Positions 18,217 to 26,370 of a stretch of DNA of 62,237 bases are shown one piece after another. The first letter of the stretch is position 1, and each line of letters begins with the position of its first letter. The notes beneath the pieces are model-generated. The model saw nothing but the letters and a program-made list of their open reading frames with translations. It did not search any database and was not told the DNA's origin. Origin of the DNA: CAYLQA01 sp964385695 (GTDB taxonomy: Bacteria; Desulfobacterota; Desulfobulbia; Desulfobulbales; Desulfurivibrionaceae); NCBI GenBank assembly GCA_964385695.1, contig CAYLQA010000013.1, positions 1-62,237 on the forward strand, given 5' to 3'. Position numbers and translations under genes: made by a program.

Positions 18217-18245
18217 AAGACTGGTACCCAAATGGTACCAGTCTT
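18217..18245 (-). terminator. Rho-independent terminator, probably bidirectional
   Basis: A perfect 12-bp stem AAGACTGGTACC (18217-18228) and GGTACCAGTCTT (18234-18245) with a 5-nt loop. On the minus strand it is followed by seven T residues, so it ends the menaquinone/ppiC operon. On the plus strand it lies just after the LytM-fold gene but has only a short T tract, so it is weaker there. Confidence 0.88.
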
Positions 18246-18272
18246 AACAAGGTCCTCTGTATGCAATAAAGT

Positions 18273-19280
18273 CTACTTCAGATCAGCAGCCACTATCTTG
18301 ATCTCAGCACTCTTCATCTTCTTGCTCAAGAAAGCACCAACAAGCTCACTCACCTGCTGGTCCGTCAAATAGCCAATGATATTGTTTTTAACAGTCTCAA
18401 ACTCAACCTCTTCAGCGAATTTCTTTTCCTCGACCTTGATGATGTGAAAGCCAAACTGGGTCTCTACAACCTCACTCACATCGCCTGGCATCAAGCCAAA
18501 GGCAGCCTTGGAAAAAGGCGGAACCATGTCCTCGCGCTGAAAGAAGCCGAGGTCCCCTCCCCGTTCGCCACTAGGTCCTTCGGAAAAGCGCTTGGCCATC
18601 TCAGCAAAATCCGCCTTGGTTTCAATGATCTGCTTTCTGATCTTTTCCAGCTTGGCACGCTTTTTCTCTTTTTTGCTTGTGGAGTCATCCTCTTCAACCT
18701 TCATCAGTATATGCCGCGCACGCACCTGATCAGGCTTTTTGAAACGAGGCTTATTTTCATCATAGAAAATGCGAGCATCTGCCTCGGAAACAGAAACACC
18801 CTTGGCAAATCTGTTTGTGATGAACTGCTGGATTGCCATATTGCGTGAAAACTGGGCTCGCAGATTCTTTTCGGAAAGGCCGTTATCAGTCATCACCTGT
18901 TGGTAAACAGAATCACTTGGGAACTGTTTTTTAAATTGCTGAAACTGTGCATCAACCGCCTGCTCGCTCACCTGAATGCCGGCAGCAACACTTGCCTGTA
19001 AGAGAAGTTCCACGCTGATAACTTTATTAAGCGCAGCCTGTTGAATCTCTTTAAGCTCATTTTCTGAAGGCACCCTCCCCCGAGCCTGAAACTGGCCCAT
19101 GGTTCCGCTGACCTCAGACTCATAATCGCGCTTCATCACCGGCTTCTTGTTCACAAAGGCAACAACAATATCTTCGTTTGTCTTTGCTGCCTTTTGCTCG
19201 GCGGCAAGAGTGTTTAAAGGAAGAGCTACCAACAGCAAAAGGCTTAATACAGCAATACAAACAGTACGGACATTCTGCAT
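18273..19280 (-). CDS. PpiC/SurA-type periplasmic peptidyl-prolyl isomerase
   Basis: A 335-aa protein with a cleavable signal peptide (residues 1-27, ending TLAA). A SurA-like N-terminal chaperone region (VNKKPVMKRDYESEV) is followed by a parvulin domain at about 188-290 (RARHILMKVEED, then GGDLGFFQREDMVPPFSKAAFGL and FGFHIIKVE). It should assist outer-membrane or periplasmic protein folding. An AAGGAG site 7 nt before the ATG fixes the start. It follows mqnP by 17 bp and is the last gene of the menaquinone operon, closed by the terminator at 18217-18245. Confidence 0.92.
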   Translation of the reverse strand: MQNVRTVCIAVLSLLLLVALPLNTLAAEQKAAKTNEDIVVAFVNKKPVMKRDYESEVSGTMGQFQARGRVPSENELKEIQQAALNKVISVELLLQASVAAGIQVSEQAVDAQFQQFKKQFPSDSVYQQVMTDNGLSEKNLRAQFSRNMAIQQFITNRFAKGVSVSEADARIFYDENKPRFKKPDQVRARHILMKVEEDDSTSKKEKKRAKLEKIRKQIIETKADFAEMAKRFSEGPSGERGGDLGFFQREDMVPPFSKAAFGLMPGDVSEVVETQFGFHIIKVEEKKFAEEVEFETVKNNIIGYLTDQQVSELVGAFLSKKMKSAEIKIVAADLK

Positions 19281-19297
19281 GAAATACTCCTTAAGTA

Positions 19298-20149
19298 TTA
19301 AACGACCAAGGCCAGCCAGGTTGAAACAAAGAGCGTAAGGCTGATCAGGCCGTTCATGGTGAAAAAGGATAATTGGATCCGGGAAAGATCTTTTGGATTC
19401 ACAACAAGATGCTGATAAAACAGGGCCACGGCAGTGGCTATCACACCAATATAGTATGGATACTGCAGTGAAGATAAAATCCCTGTTACAACAAACAAAA
19501 CAAAGGCGATTATATGAAACACCACGGCAAGCTGAAAAGCGCGTTTTCTGCCAAAACGGCTGGGCATGGAAAAGAGACCGGCCTCGCGATCAAAATCAGC
19601 ATCAAGACAGGCATAGACCGTGTCGAACCCGGCAACCCAAAACAATACTCCGAGGGACAGGGCAAAGGGAAAGTCAAACAGGGTGCCCTTTACCGCTACC
19701 CATCCACCCAAAGGTGAAAATGCCAGGGCAATACCGAGAACCACATGGCAGAGCCAGGTGAAGCGCTTGGTAAGGGAATAGAAAAAGGTCAGGCTCAAGG
19801 CAAAAGGCGAGAGCTTAAAAGTAAGCGGGTTGAGCATGAAGCAGGAAAAAAAGAACAGGCCGGAAAAGAGAGCAACCATGGTCCACGCCTCACCAAGCTT
19901 GACCTCTCCTGCCGGAATAGCGCGCTCAGCAGTACGCGGGTTGGCCGCATCAAAACGCCAGTCTGAAATACGGTTAAAGCCCATGGCAGCGGTGCGTGCA
20001 CCGACCATGGCCAATATAACCCACAAAAAGGTGAGAGCATCGGGTACCCCACGCTTTGCCAAAAAAGCGCCCATAAAGGCAAAGGGCATGGCAAAAACAG
20101 TGTGCTCGAATTTAATCATCTCAAGCAGTATGCGAATCTTTTTAATCAC
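19298..20149 (-). CDS. mqnP: MqnP-type UbiA prenyltransferase (menaquinone, futalosine route)
   Basis: A 283-aa membrane enzyme of the UbiA superfamily. Both aspartate motifs are clear: NRISDWRFDAANPRT (about residues 59-73) and CLDADFDREAGLFSMP (about 180). The style is that of MqnP, which prenylates the 6-naphthoate ring in the futalosine pathway. I prefer a GTG start at 20149, which has ATAAGG about 10 nt upstream. The TTG three codons earlier is too close to that site. It follows ubiX after a 93-bp gap filled by a repeat, and precedes ppiC by 17 bp. Confidence 0.9.
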   Translation of the reverse strand: MIKKIRILLEMIKFEHTVFAMPFAFMGAFLAKRGVPDALTFLWVILAMVGARTAAMGFNRISDWRFDAANPRTAERAIPAGEVKLGEAWTMVALFSGLFFFSCFMLNPLTFKLSPFALSLTFFYSLTKRFTWLCHVVLGIALAFSPLGGWVAVKGTLFDFPFALSLGVLFWVAGFDTVYACLDADFDREAGLFSMPSRFGRKRAFQLAVVFHIIAFVLFVVTGILSSLQYPYYIGVIATAVALFYQHLVVNPKDLSRIQLSFFTMNGLISLTLFVSTWLALVV

Positions 20150-20171
20150 TGAATACAAACCTTATTTTTGA

Positions 20172-20232
20172 ACCACGAAAGGACACAAAAAAAATAAAAA
20201 AATTTTCGTGATTTTTCGTGGGTTTTGTGGCG
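20172..20232. repeat. CCACGAAA-type intergenic palindromic repeat, copy A
   Basis: Between ubiX and mqnP. CCACGAAAGGACAC at the left and TTTTCGTGGGTTTTGTGGC at the right are imperfect inverted arms around an A/T-rich centre. It shares the CCACGAAA/TTTCGTGG core with three other copies in this operon (20823-20886, 21741-21796, 23921-23992). Confidence 0.7.
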
Positions 20233-20242
20233 GATTATCTTT

Positions 20243-20809
20243 TCACTCAATACCTGTCCATCTCGGCAGGTCCGGGACATCGATGCCCAAAAGATCCGCC
20301 AATCTCCCGGCAAAAAAACGGGCGATATCATCAATGGACTGGGGCTTATGATAAAACGACGGCATTGGCGGGCAGATGATGGCCCCGGCCTCATGCACCT
20401 TGAGCATATTGGTCAGGTGTGTTCTGTTCAGCGGAGTCTCTCGAACCGCCAGGATCAACGTGCGCTTCTCCTTGAGCATGACATCAGCCGAGCGGTGGAT
20501 AAGATTACCGCAAATTCCACTGGCAATGGATGCCAGGGTACCCATGGTGCAGGGCACCACCACCATGGCATCAAAACGGCTGGAGCCACTGGACATGGGA
20601 GCGGCAAAGTTCTTGATATCATGCCACTGATGCACGTATTGAGTCAGGTCATCCTGGCCCAGCCCGGTCTCCAACTCAAGCACCTGCCGACCGGCATCGG
20701 ACAAGAGGCCATGGCATTCGACCCCAGGACTCTGCATGAGCTTGAGAAACTCCACGGCATAGAGGGAACCGGTGGCACCGGTTATGGCGACGATGATTTT
20801 TTTCTTCAT
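20243..20809 (-). CDS. ubiX: UbiX flavin prenyltransferase
   Basis: A 188-aa UbiX/Pad1-family protein that makes prenylated FMN for UbiD-type decarboxylases. Diagnostic segments are ITGATGSLYAVEFL (N-terminal flavin-binding loop), VVVPCTMGTLASIASGI and the PLNRTHLTNMLKVHEAGAIICPPMPSFYH stretch that includes the prenyl-phosphate site. The ATG at 20809 is preferred over a longer frame to 20851 because it begins the conserved MKKKIIVAITG. In this operon it presumably serves an MqnL/UbiD-like decarboxylase of the futalosine route, which is not in the window. Confidence 0.93.
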   Translation of the reverse strand: MKKKIIVAITGATGSLYAVEFLKLMQSPGVECHGLLSDAGRQVLELETGLGQDDLTQYVHQWHDIKNFAAPMSSGSSRFDAMVVVPCTMGTLASIASGICGNLIHRSADVMLKEKRTLILAVRETPLNRTHLTNMLKVHEAGAIICPPMPSFYHKPQSIDDIARFFAGRLADLLGIDVPDLPRWTGIE

Positions 20810-20822
20810 AAGTGAGAGAACT

Positions 20823-20886
20823 TTTTTGCCACGAAACCCAGGAAAGAACACGAAAAGGTTTCTGGTTTTTCTTTTGTGTCCTTTCA
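20823..20886. repeat. CCACGAAA-type intergenic palindromic repeat, copy B
   Basis: In the gap upstream of ubiX. GCCACGAAACCCAGGAAAG and AACACGAAAAGG on the left, TTTTGTGTCCTTTC on the right. It is the least symmetric of the four copies but shares the GCCACGAAA head. Confidence 0.6.
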
Positions 20887-20954
20887 GAATGTAATATTTC
20901 CCAAAACATCAAAACGTATACAGGTAGTGCAGATGTTCGCAAGCGGCACTGGCA

Positions 20955-20983
20955 ATTATAGCACGCTATATTGACAGTGCTGA
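20955..20983 (-). promoter_or_regulatory. Possible internal promoter ahead of ubiX
   Basis: A perfect TATAAT on the minus strand (20960-20955) lies in the 205-bp ubiE-ubiX gap. The hexamer 17 bp upstream (TCAGCA, 20983-20978) is a poor -35. If used, transcription would start about 140 bp before ubiX. It could also be chance in an AT-rich gap. Confidence 0.3.
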
Positions 20984-21014
20984 TCGCGGACAGATGTGCT
21001 GCCTGGACGCGTTT

Positions 21015-21722
21015 TTACTTTACCCCTATATATACGGTGACAATACCAAAGGTCAGCGGTTTGTGATAGACCTTACTGAACCCGGCCTTGTTCATCATGC
21101 CCATAAGTTCATCCGGGGCATAAAACTCGGCAATGGAGCTGGCAAGATACTCATACGCCTCCTTATCGCCGGACACAACACCGGCGATCTTGGGCAGTAC
21201 CCGGTTGAGATAAAAGCTGTACATCGGTTTGATCACAGGATTTTTAGGGCGGGAAAACTCCAGGATCAATAACTTGCCACCTGCTTTAAGCACCCGGTGC
21301 ATCTCATTAAGGCCCTGCTGGGTTCGGGCCAGGTTCCGCACGCCAAATGCCACTGTGATTCCCCAAACAGAATCATCCAGCACCGGGATCTGTTCCCCAT
21401 CGCCACAGACCGGACCAATCCGCTCCTTACGATTATCCCGGGGCAAATTGTCTACCCCGGCCCGAAGCATATCCTCACAAAAATCAACACTCAGCACCTT
21501 ACGCTTGGGAGCCTGGCGGGTCAACTCCAAGGAAAGCGGCAAGGTGCCGGCACAGAGATCCAGCACCGCCCCGTCCGGGAACATCTTCAGCTCACGGGTG
21601 GTGACCCATCTCCAGTAACGATCAATCTGAAAGCTGAGCACGGAATTTAAAAAGTCATACTTCCCGCTGATGGCGGAGAATTTTGACTGAACAAACTTCT
21701 TTTTCTCGTCTGGATTCTTCAT
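21015..21722 (-). CDS. ubiE: UbiE/MenG demethylmenaquinone methyltransferase
   Basis: A 235-aa class I methyltransferase of the UbiE/COQ5 family. Motif I is LDLCAGTLPLSLELT (about residues 54-68), motif II VLSVDF, and the family signatures VAFGVRNL and LKAGGKLLILEFSRP are intact. It adds the ring methyl in the last step of menaquinone synthesis. It follows mqnA by 78 bp, a gap filled with repeat copy C. Assignment is secure; menG would be an equally correct symbol. Confidence 0.92.
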   Translation of the reverse strand: MKNPDEKKKFVQSKFSAISGKYDFLNSVLSFQIDRYWRWVTTRELKMFPDGAVLDLCAGTLPLSLELTRQAPKRKVLSVDFCEDMLRAGVDNLPRDNRKERIGPVCGDGEQIPVLDDSVWGITVAFGVRNLARTQQGLNEMHRVLKAGGKLLILEFSRPKNPVIKPMYSFYLNRVLPKIAGVVSGDKEAYEYLASSIAEFYAPDELMGMMNKAGFSKVYHKPLTFGIVTVYIGVK

Positions 21723-21740
21723 TTTTTTATCAGATTATTT

Positions 21741-21796
21741 TTTTGCCGCGAAAAGACACAAAACATTTTTTCATGGGTTTCGCGGCTAAGTTTTTT
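21741..21796. repeat. CCACGAAA-type intergenic palindromic repeat, copy C
   Basis: Between mqnA and ubiE. Perfect 9-bp arms GCCGCGAAA (21745-21753) and TTTCGCGGC (21778-21786). Relative to the other copies the arm reads GCCGCG in place of GCCACG, with the matching change in the other arm, which suggests that the stem is conserved. Confidence 0.72.
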
Positions 21797-21800
21797 GTAA

Positions 21801-22655
21801 TTAACCGCAAATCTTTAAAGGCAGTGCGGATTCCGGCACCTCGCCCCGTTTGATGAGGTACTCAAAGAACAAGGTCAGGGCCTCGAGTTTTTCAGGGCCA
21901 AGATCATACTCAATACCTTGGAGGTATCTATAACATGCTTCCGGCTCCATGGGGATCCGCGGGGCAACCTTGGCGCTTATGGCCTGCAGTTCCTCTTTCC
22001 CCTGTTGCACACAACGCAGGAGTTCCTGGTGAACCGCAACCACGCTGTCCGGATCCTCCTGGCAAAACTCCTCCCGCACCGCCCAGACAGCAAAGACAAA
22101 GGGAAGGCCGGTATGTTTTTGCCACACCTCACCCAAATCCATCTGCACTGCATATTGGCCTGACGAGGCCAGCCTGAGTGCCTCATCCCCAATAGCAAGG
22201 ACAGCTGCCGGGCGCACAAGATCATCGCCAATCTCACTGGTTTGGCCGCAGACGTAACGAGGGCGAACACCATAAAACTCCTCAAGGATAATTTTGATCA
22301 GGTTGACCGAGGTCTGGGATTGGGAGCTGAGGAGAATCAACCTGTCTGCAAGGGCCTGGGGCTGTACTTCAGAAAAGAGAAATACGCTCCCCACCTTACC
22401 GGTAGCGGAAATGGACAAATCGCTCAGGATCTTATATTGCTCAGGATGAGCGGCATACTCATGGGAAGAAACAAAGCCCAGGTCAAGCTCACTCTCAAAA
22501 AGCATCCGGTTCAAGGCAGTGGGAGGAGCCTCGGTCACACGCCAATCCGGGCGATGCACAGACTGCAACCACACCTCATAAAGTGGTGCGGTATTGATAA
22601 AGTTGACCATGCCGATGCAGGCAGTGATCTTGGTCTGTGCAGGTGTCATCTTCAT
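21801..22655 (-). CDS. mqnA: Chorismate dehydratase MqnA
   Basis: A 284-aa periplasmic-binding-fold enzyme that turns chorismate into 3-enolpyruvylbenzoate, the first step of the futalosine menaquinone pathway. Typical segments are GMVNFINTAPLY near the N-terminus, a PTALNRML helix, LDLGFVSSHEYA and AVLAIGDEALRL, followed by GLPFVFAVWAVR. There is no signal peptide, as expected. It begins 3 bp after the mqnX stop, so the two are coupled. Confidence 0.93.
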   Translation of the reverse strand: MKMTPAQTKITACIGMVNFINTAPLYEVWLQSVHRPDWRVTEAPPTALNRMLFESELDLGFVSSHEYAAHPEQYKILSDLSISATGKVGSVFLFSEVQPQALADRLILLSSQSQTSVNLIKIILEEFYGVRPRYVCGQTSEIGDDLVRPAAVLAIGDEALRLASSGQYAVQMDLGEVWQKHTGLPFVFAVWAVREEFCQEDPDSVVAVHQELLRCVQQGKEELQAISAKVAPRIPMEPEACYRYLQGIEYDLGPEKLEALTLFFEYLIKRGEVPESALPLKICG

Positions 22656-22658
22656 TGG

Positions 22659-23870
22659 TTACTCAATCCACTCCAGTTGAATATCATCGCCAGCTGTGGT
22701 GAGATACTCAAGAACCTCATCCGGATTTTCGGCCTCACAGGGAATGGCCAGCAATGAGGCGGAAACTCCGGGGACAATTTGCCCGAACTGCTCTTCGCGA
22801 CCGATCAGCTTCGCGCCATTGAAGGTGGCCATTTGCAATACCGCTGCCGGATCAATATCCGGATGATCCTCGCGCAAGATACGCATTTCTTGCCAAAGAC
22901 TCAAGTTCGGATTACTGCTCAGGCTGTCTGTACCCAAACAAGGAGCGATTCCAACCTCAATAAACCGAGCAACAGGAGCCTTGCCTATCCCAAGGGTACG
23001 ATTACTGCCAGGACAAAGACAGACCTTGGCCTGACGCTCGGCCAATAGGGCAATTTCAGCCTCATCCACATGCACAGCATGAACACAAAGGGTTTGCTCA
23101 TCTAACACCCCAAGAGAATCAAGATAGTGTACCGGCGTTTGCCCAGGTGCAGAGTACGATGGCTCCAAGACGTTGCGCTCTATGAGAAAGTCATAAAATG
23201 GGCCCCTGCCTGTTTGCAGAAATTCAACCTCTTCAACGGATTCGGCAACGTGAATAGGGAAAAGACATTTTTTCTGCCGGGCTTGCTCCTTTGCAGCTTG
23301 AATCAACCGGGCTCCGGCAGAGTACGCGGCATGGGCAGTGCAGCAAATGTCACCAGGTGTATCAGCCAAAGCTGCCAAGGCAGCATCCTGGGAATCTTTG
23401 GAAATACCCATCAACTCGAGAAAAAAGAAAACCTCGGTCTTAAAATCCTTACCGATCATCCGGCTTTCTGGGAGATTGCCAATATCAATCACGGCCAGGC
23501 AACCATTGCCATACAATCGGGCCAGGGCAAACACGGCTGCATCCTGCCATGGCTCGTCACTGCTGTGATTTGCCCGCTCCTCAAGAAGTTTTCTGATCCA
23601 ATCGGTGATATGACCAGCGGGTGCAGAGTTTTCTGTACCGAGATGGGCAAGATGGGAAAGCTCAAGATGGGCATGACCATTGACCAATCCCGGGCATATT
23701 ACATGGCCGGAGTAATCCTCAACCTGCATATCAAGCCCTGCAAAATCGGCAAACGGACCAATGGCCTTGACCCGACCGTGCTCGGTGAGAATACCGGCAT
23801 CGTTAATAACAGGGCCGGACACCGGCACCGCATAGGATGCACGGTAGAGATATTGGTCAAATTCCATCAT
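22659..23870 (-). CDS. mqnX: Aminodeoxyfutalosine deaminase (MqnX-type amidohydrolase)
   Basis: A 403-aa metal-dependent amidohydrolase. Metal ligands are visible in NGHAHLE (His66, His68), HVAESVEEVEFL, HAVHVDEAE and LGTDSLSSNPNLSL. The SSNP context and the operon position between mqnC and mqnA support deamination of 6-aminodeoxyfutalosine to futalosine, the MqnX step, over the related guanine or chlorohydrolase activities. With MqnX, a futalosine hydrolase (MqnB) is then needed; it is not in the window. Confidence 0.88.
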   Translation of the reverse strand: MMEFDQYLYRASYAVPVSGPVINDAGILTEHGRVKAIGPFADFAGLDMQVEDYSGHVICPGLVNGHAHLELSHLAHLGTENSAPAGHITDWIRKLLEERANHSSDEPWQDAAVFALARLYGNGCLAVIDIGNLPESRMIGKDFKTEVFFFLELMGISKDSQDAALAALADTPGDICCTAHAAYSAGARLIQAAKEQARQKKCLFPIHVAESVEEVEFLQTGRGPFYDFLIERNVLEPSYSAPGQTPVHYLDSLGVLDEQTLCVHAVHVDEAEIALLAERQAKVCLCPGSNRTLGIGKAPVARFIEVGIAPCLGTDSLSSNPNLSLWQEMRILREDHPDIDPAAVLQMATFNGAKLIGREEQFGQIVPGVSASLLAIPCEAENPDEVLEYLTTAGDDIQLEWIE

Positions 23871-23920
23871 AATTTGTTACTCATCAACACTCTGCCTATA
23901 AAGAACAACAGCACTTGTTT

Positions 23921-23992
23921 GCCACGAAACCCACGAAAAGGCACGAAAGTAAAGAAAAATGTATTTTCGTGTTCTTTCGTGGATTTCGTGGC
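23921..23992. repeat. CCACGAAA-type intergenic palindromic repeat, copy D (best copy)
   Basis: Between mqnC and mqnX. The left arm has three tandem blocks, GCCACGAAA, CCCACGAAA and GGCACGAAA; the right arm mirrors them as TTTTCGTG, TTTCGTGG and TTTCGTGGC around an A/T-rich centre. It is the most complete copy of the family in this window and could fold into a long hairpin in the operon transcript. Confidence 0.8.
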
Positions 23993-24012
23993 TAAATTTT
24001 TTATTCTTCTAC

Positions 24013-25083
24013 TCAAGCAAAACTATAGTCCATCAACCGCTGCTGCGGTTTAAACCCGGCATCCTCAACCAGGATACGGATCTCTTGCTCGGAAAGTCGA
24101 AAACCCACGCCTGCTGCGGCCACCACATTTTCCTCAATCATTGTGCTGCCAAAATCATTTGCCCCGAAGAAAAGTGAGGTCTGAGCGATCTTCGGCCCCT
24201 GGGTTACCCAGGAAGCCTGAATACCGGCCACGTTATCGAGAAAGATCCTTGAGAGGGCCAACATCTTTAAATAGGTAAAAGCGGTAGTCTTAGGGATATG
24301 GGCCAGAACCGTGTTGTCGGGCTGGAAAGGCCAGGGAATAAAGGCAGTGAAGCCACCAGTCCTGTCCTGCAGGTCACGAACACGAGCCAGATGCTCAAGC
24401 CGCTCCTCCAGGGTCTCGATATGGCCGAACATCATCGTAGCAGTGGTACGCATACCTAAATTATGGGCCTGCTCCATAACGTCGATCCACTCATCGGCAG
24501 AGCATTTTCGTGGTGCGGTCTCCTGCCGCACCCTGTCGCATAGAATTTCCGCGCCACCGCCGGGAATAGAATCAAGCCCTGCAGCCTGCAGCCGGACAAG
24601 CACTTCATTCACTGAAAGGTCGGAAAGAGAGGCAAAATGGCAAACCTCAGGCGGAGAAAATCCATGCACATGGATATCATAGCCCTTCATGAACCGAAGC
24701 ATGTCCTCATAAAACTCAAGCGGTTTGTCCGGATGCAGACCGCCTTGCAGCAGAATCTGGGTGCCGTTTAGGGCTTTGGTCTCTTCAATCTTTTGCCCCA
24801 GTTCCTCAAAAGAGAGAACTGATCCGCCTTCATCCTCAGGCGCCTTGAAAAAAGCGCAAAACTTACAGGCTGAGATACAGATATCCGTGTAATTGATATT
24901 GCGGTCAATCACATAGGTGACAATGGGCTCGGGGTGCTTGCGCTTTCTGACCCCATTTGCCAAAAAGCCAAGCCGATACAGATCCGCCCCATTGGCCAAA
25001 AGCAAAGCCTCATCAGCTGAAATACGCTCCCCGGCCAAAACCTTCTCGCTTATACGCTCAATACTCATATCCGACATTTTCAT
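24013..25083 (-). CDS. mqnC: Cyclic dehypoxanthinyl futalosine synthase MqnC
   Basis: A radical SAM enzyme, 356 aa from the ATG at 25083. The 4Fe-4S ligands lie in NYTDICISACKFCAFFK (Cys-x3-Cys-x2-Cys). GLHPDKPLEFYEDML and the C-terminal FGANDFGSTMIEENVV are MqnC hallmarks and separate it from MqnE. It cyclises dehypoxanthine futalosine in menaquinone synthesis. An open frame extends to 25128, but its first 15 residues are low-complexity and basic; no start has a clear ribosome-binding site. Confidence 0.92.
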   Translation of the reverse strand: MKMSDMSIERISEKVLAGERISADEALLLANGADLYRLGFLANGVRKRKHPEPIVTYVIDRNINYTDICISACKFCAFFKAPEDEGGSVLSFEELGQKIEETKALNGTQILLQGGLHPDKPLEFYEDMLRFMKGYDIHVHGFSPPEVCHFASLSDLSVNEVLVRLQAAGLDSIPGGGAEILCDRVRQETAPRKCSADEWIDVMEQAHNLGMRTTATMMFGHIETLEERLEHLARVRDLQDRTGGFTAFIPWPFQPDNTVLAHIPKTTAFTYLKMLALSRIFLDNVAGIQASWVTQGPKIAQTSLFFGANDFGSTMIEENVVAAAGVGFRLSEQEIRILVEDAGFKPQQRLMDYSFA

Positions 25084-25132
25084 TTTTTGTGTTTTTTTAC
25101 CACTTCTCGGCTTGCTCCGCTTCACCATCTTG

Positions 25133-25180
25133 TTGGAGCGGATTTATCCACGATAATCGCCGCTGAAGCGGCTCCTACAG
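25133..25180. repeat. REP-like palindrome, degenerate copy
   Basis: In the mqnE-mqnC gap. The right part CGCCGCTGAAGCGGCTCCTACA matches the right arm of the perfect REP pair at 47258-47335 with two paired changes that keep an inner GCCGC..GCGGC hairpin. The left part (TGTTGGAGCGGATTTATCC) is a decayed left arm. Confidence 0.72.
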
Positions 25181-25247
25181 GCCTAGCCACTACCGGCATG
25201 TTTTATAACACCGGGTTAAGACTATTAATCACGTGCGTCCTCATAAC

Positions 25248-25275
25248 TTGTCACTCGTCACCTGTCACTTGTCAC
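25248..25275. repeat. Four tandem NNGTCAC heptamers
   Basis: TTGTCAC, TCGTCAC, CTGTCAC and TTGTCAC follow one another without gaps and end exactly at the base before the mqnE stop codon (25276-25278 on the minus strand). The period of 7 is exact over 28 bp. Confidence 0.75.
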
Positions 25276-26370
25276 TCAGTATTCCTTAATCACGTTATAA
25301 AGCGTATCGCGCTCAATTGGTTTACGACCAGCCTCCTGAATAAGACGAATAAGCTCGCTGTCTGCCATGGCCTGGGAAGATTCACCACCAGCCATCTGGG
25401 TAATTCGTTCCTCTTTCACGGTGCCGTCCATGTCGTCAGCGCCAAAGGAAAGAGCAATCTGGGCAAGCTTGGGGCCGATCATAACCCAATACCCTTTTAT
25501 GTGCGGGAAGTTATCCAGAAAGAGACGGGAAACCGCTATGTTTTTCAGATCTTCAATGCCAGTGGTGCGGGATAGATCGGCAAGCTCGGTATTCTTCGGG
25601 TGAAATGCCAAGGGGATAAAGGTCATGAACCCGTCGGTCTCATCCTGGGCATCACGCAGCATCTGTAAATGTTCTACCCGCTCCTCAATTGTCTCAATAT
25701 GGCCGTAAAGCATGGTGGCATTACTCTTTAAGCCGATTTTATGGGCTGTCTTGGCAACATCGACCCAGCCTTCGCCGGAGAGCTTTTTCTCGCAGGTCCG
25801 TTCCCTGATGCGAGGGCTGAACACCTCGGCCCCTCCTCCGGGTATGGAGCCAAGACCGGCATCAACCAGCTCCCTTAAGGTATCCTCCACTGACTGGCCG
25901 GAAAGTTCTGCAAGGTGGGCAATCTCAACACAGGTAAAGGCCTGAACATGGATCTCCGGCCGTACCTCCTTAATGCCGCGCAGCATATCTAAGTAATAAG
26001 AATATGGCAGGTCCGGATGTATGCCGCCAACCACATGTACCTCAGTGATGGGCTCATCAAGGCGCTCGCGAATCTTTTCCTTTATCTCATCAAGGTTCAT
26101 CTCATAGGCAAGGTCGGAATCCTTATCCTTGCCAAAGGCACAGAACTTACAAAGATTGGTGCAAATATTTGAGTAGTTGATGTGCTGGTTATATATGAAG
26201 TAGGCATTATCCCCGTTTTGCCGCTCGCGAACTATATTGGCAAGATAACCAAGGGACAGGAGATCATTGCACTTATAAAGCCGAACTCCATCATCAAAGC
26301 TCAATCGCTCTTCAGCACGTACCTTATCTAAAATATCACCGAGACCAGCGCCCCGAACCATTGCATCCAT
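25276..26370 (-). CDS. mqnE: Aminodeoxyfutalosine synthase MqnE
   Basis: A 364-aa radical SAM enzyme that joins 3-enolpyruvylbenzoate to the adenosyl group of SAM. The cluster ligands are Cys70, Cys74 and Cys77 in NYSNICTNLCKFCAFG. VVGGIHPDLPYSYY and FGADDMDGTVKEERITQMAG are typical of MqnE. Its ATG overlaps the stop of tetR by one base (TAATG), so regulator and enzyme are translated together. It is the first biosynthetic gene of the operon. Confidence 0.93.
   Translation of the reverse strand: MDAMVRGAGLGDILDKVRAEERLSFDDGVRLYKCNDLLSLGYLANIVRERQNGDNAYFIYNQHINYSNICTNLCKFCAFGKDKDSDLAYEMNLDEIKEKIRERLDEPITEVHVVGGIHPDLPYSYYLDMLRGIKEVRPEIHVQAFTCVEIAHLAELSGQSVEDTLRELVDAGLGSIPGGGAEVFSPRIRERTCEKKLSGEGWVDVAKTAHKIGLKSNATMLYGHIETIEERVEHLQMLRDAQDETDGFMTFIPLAFHPKNTELADLSRTTGIEDLKNIAVSRLFLDNFPHIKGYWVMIGPKLAQIALSFGADDMDGTVKEERITQMAGGESSQAMADSELIRLIQEAGRKPIERDTLYNVIKEY

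Noticed and set aside
23127..24053. A 308-codon plus-strand frame opposite mqnX and running through repeat copy D
   Set aside because: Shadow of the mqnX coding sequence; the part beyond it is repeat DNA.
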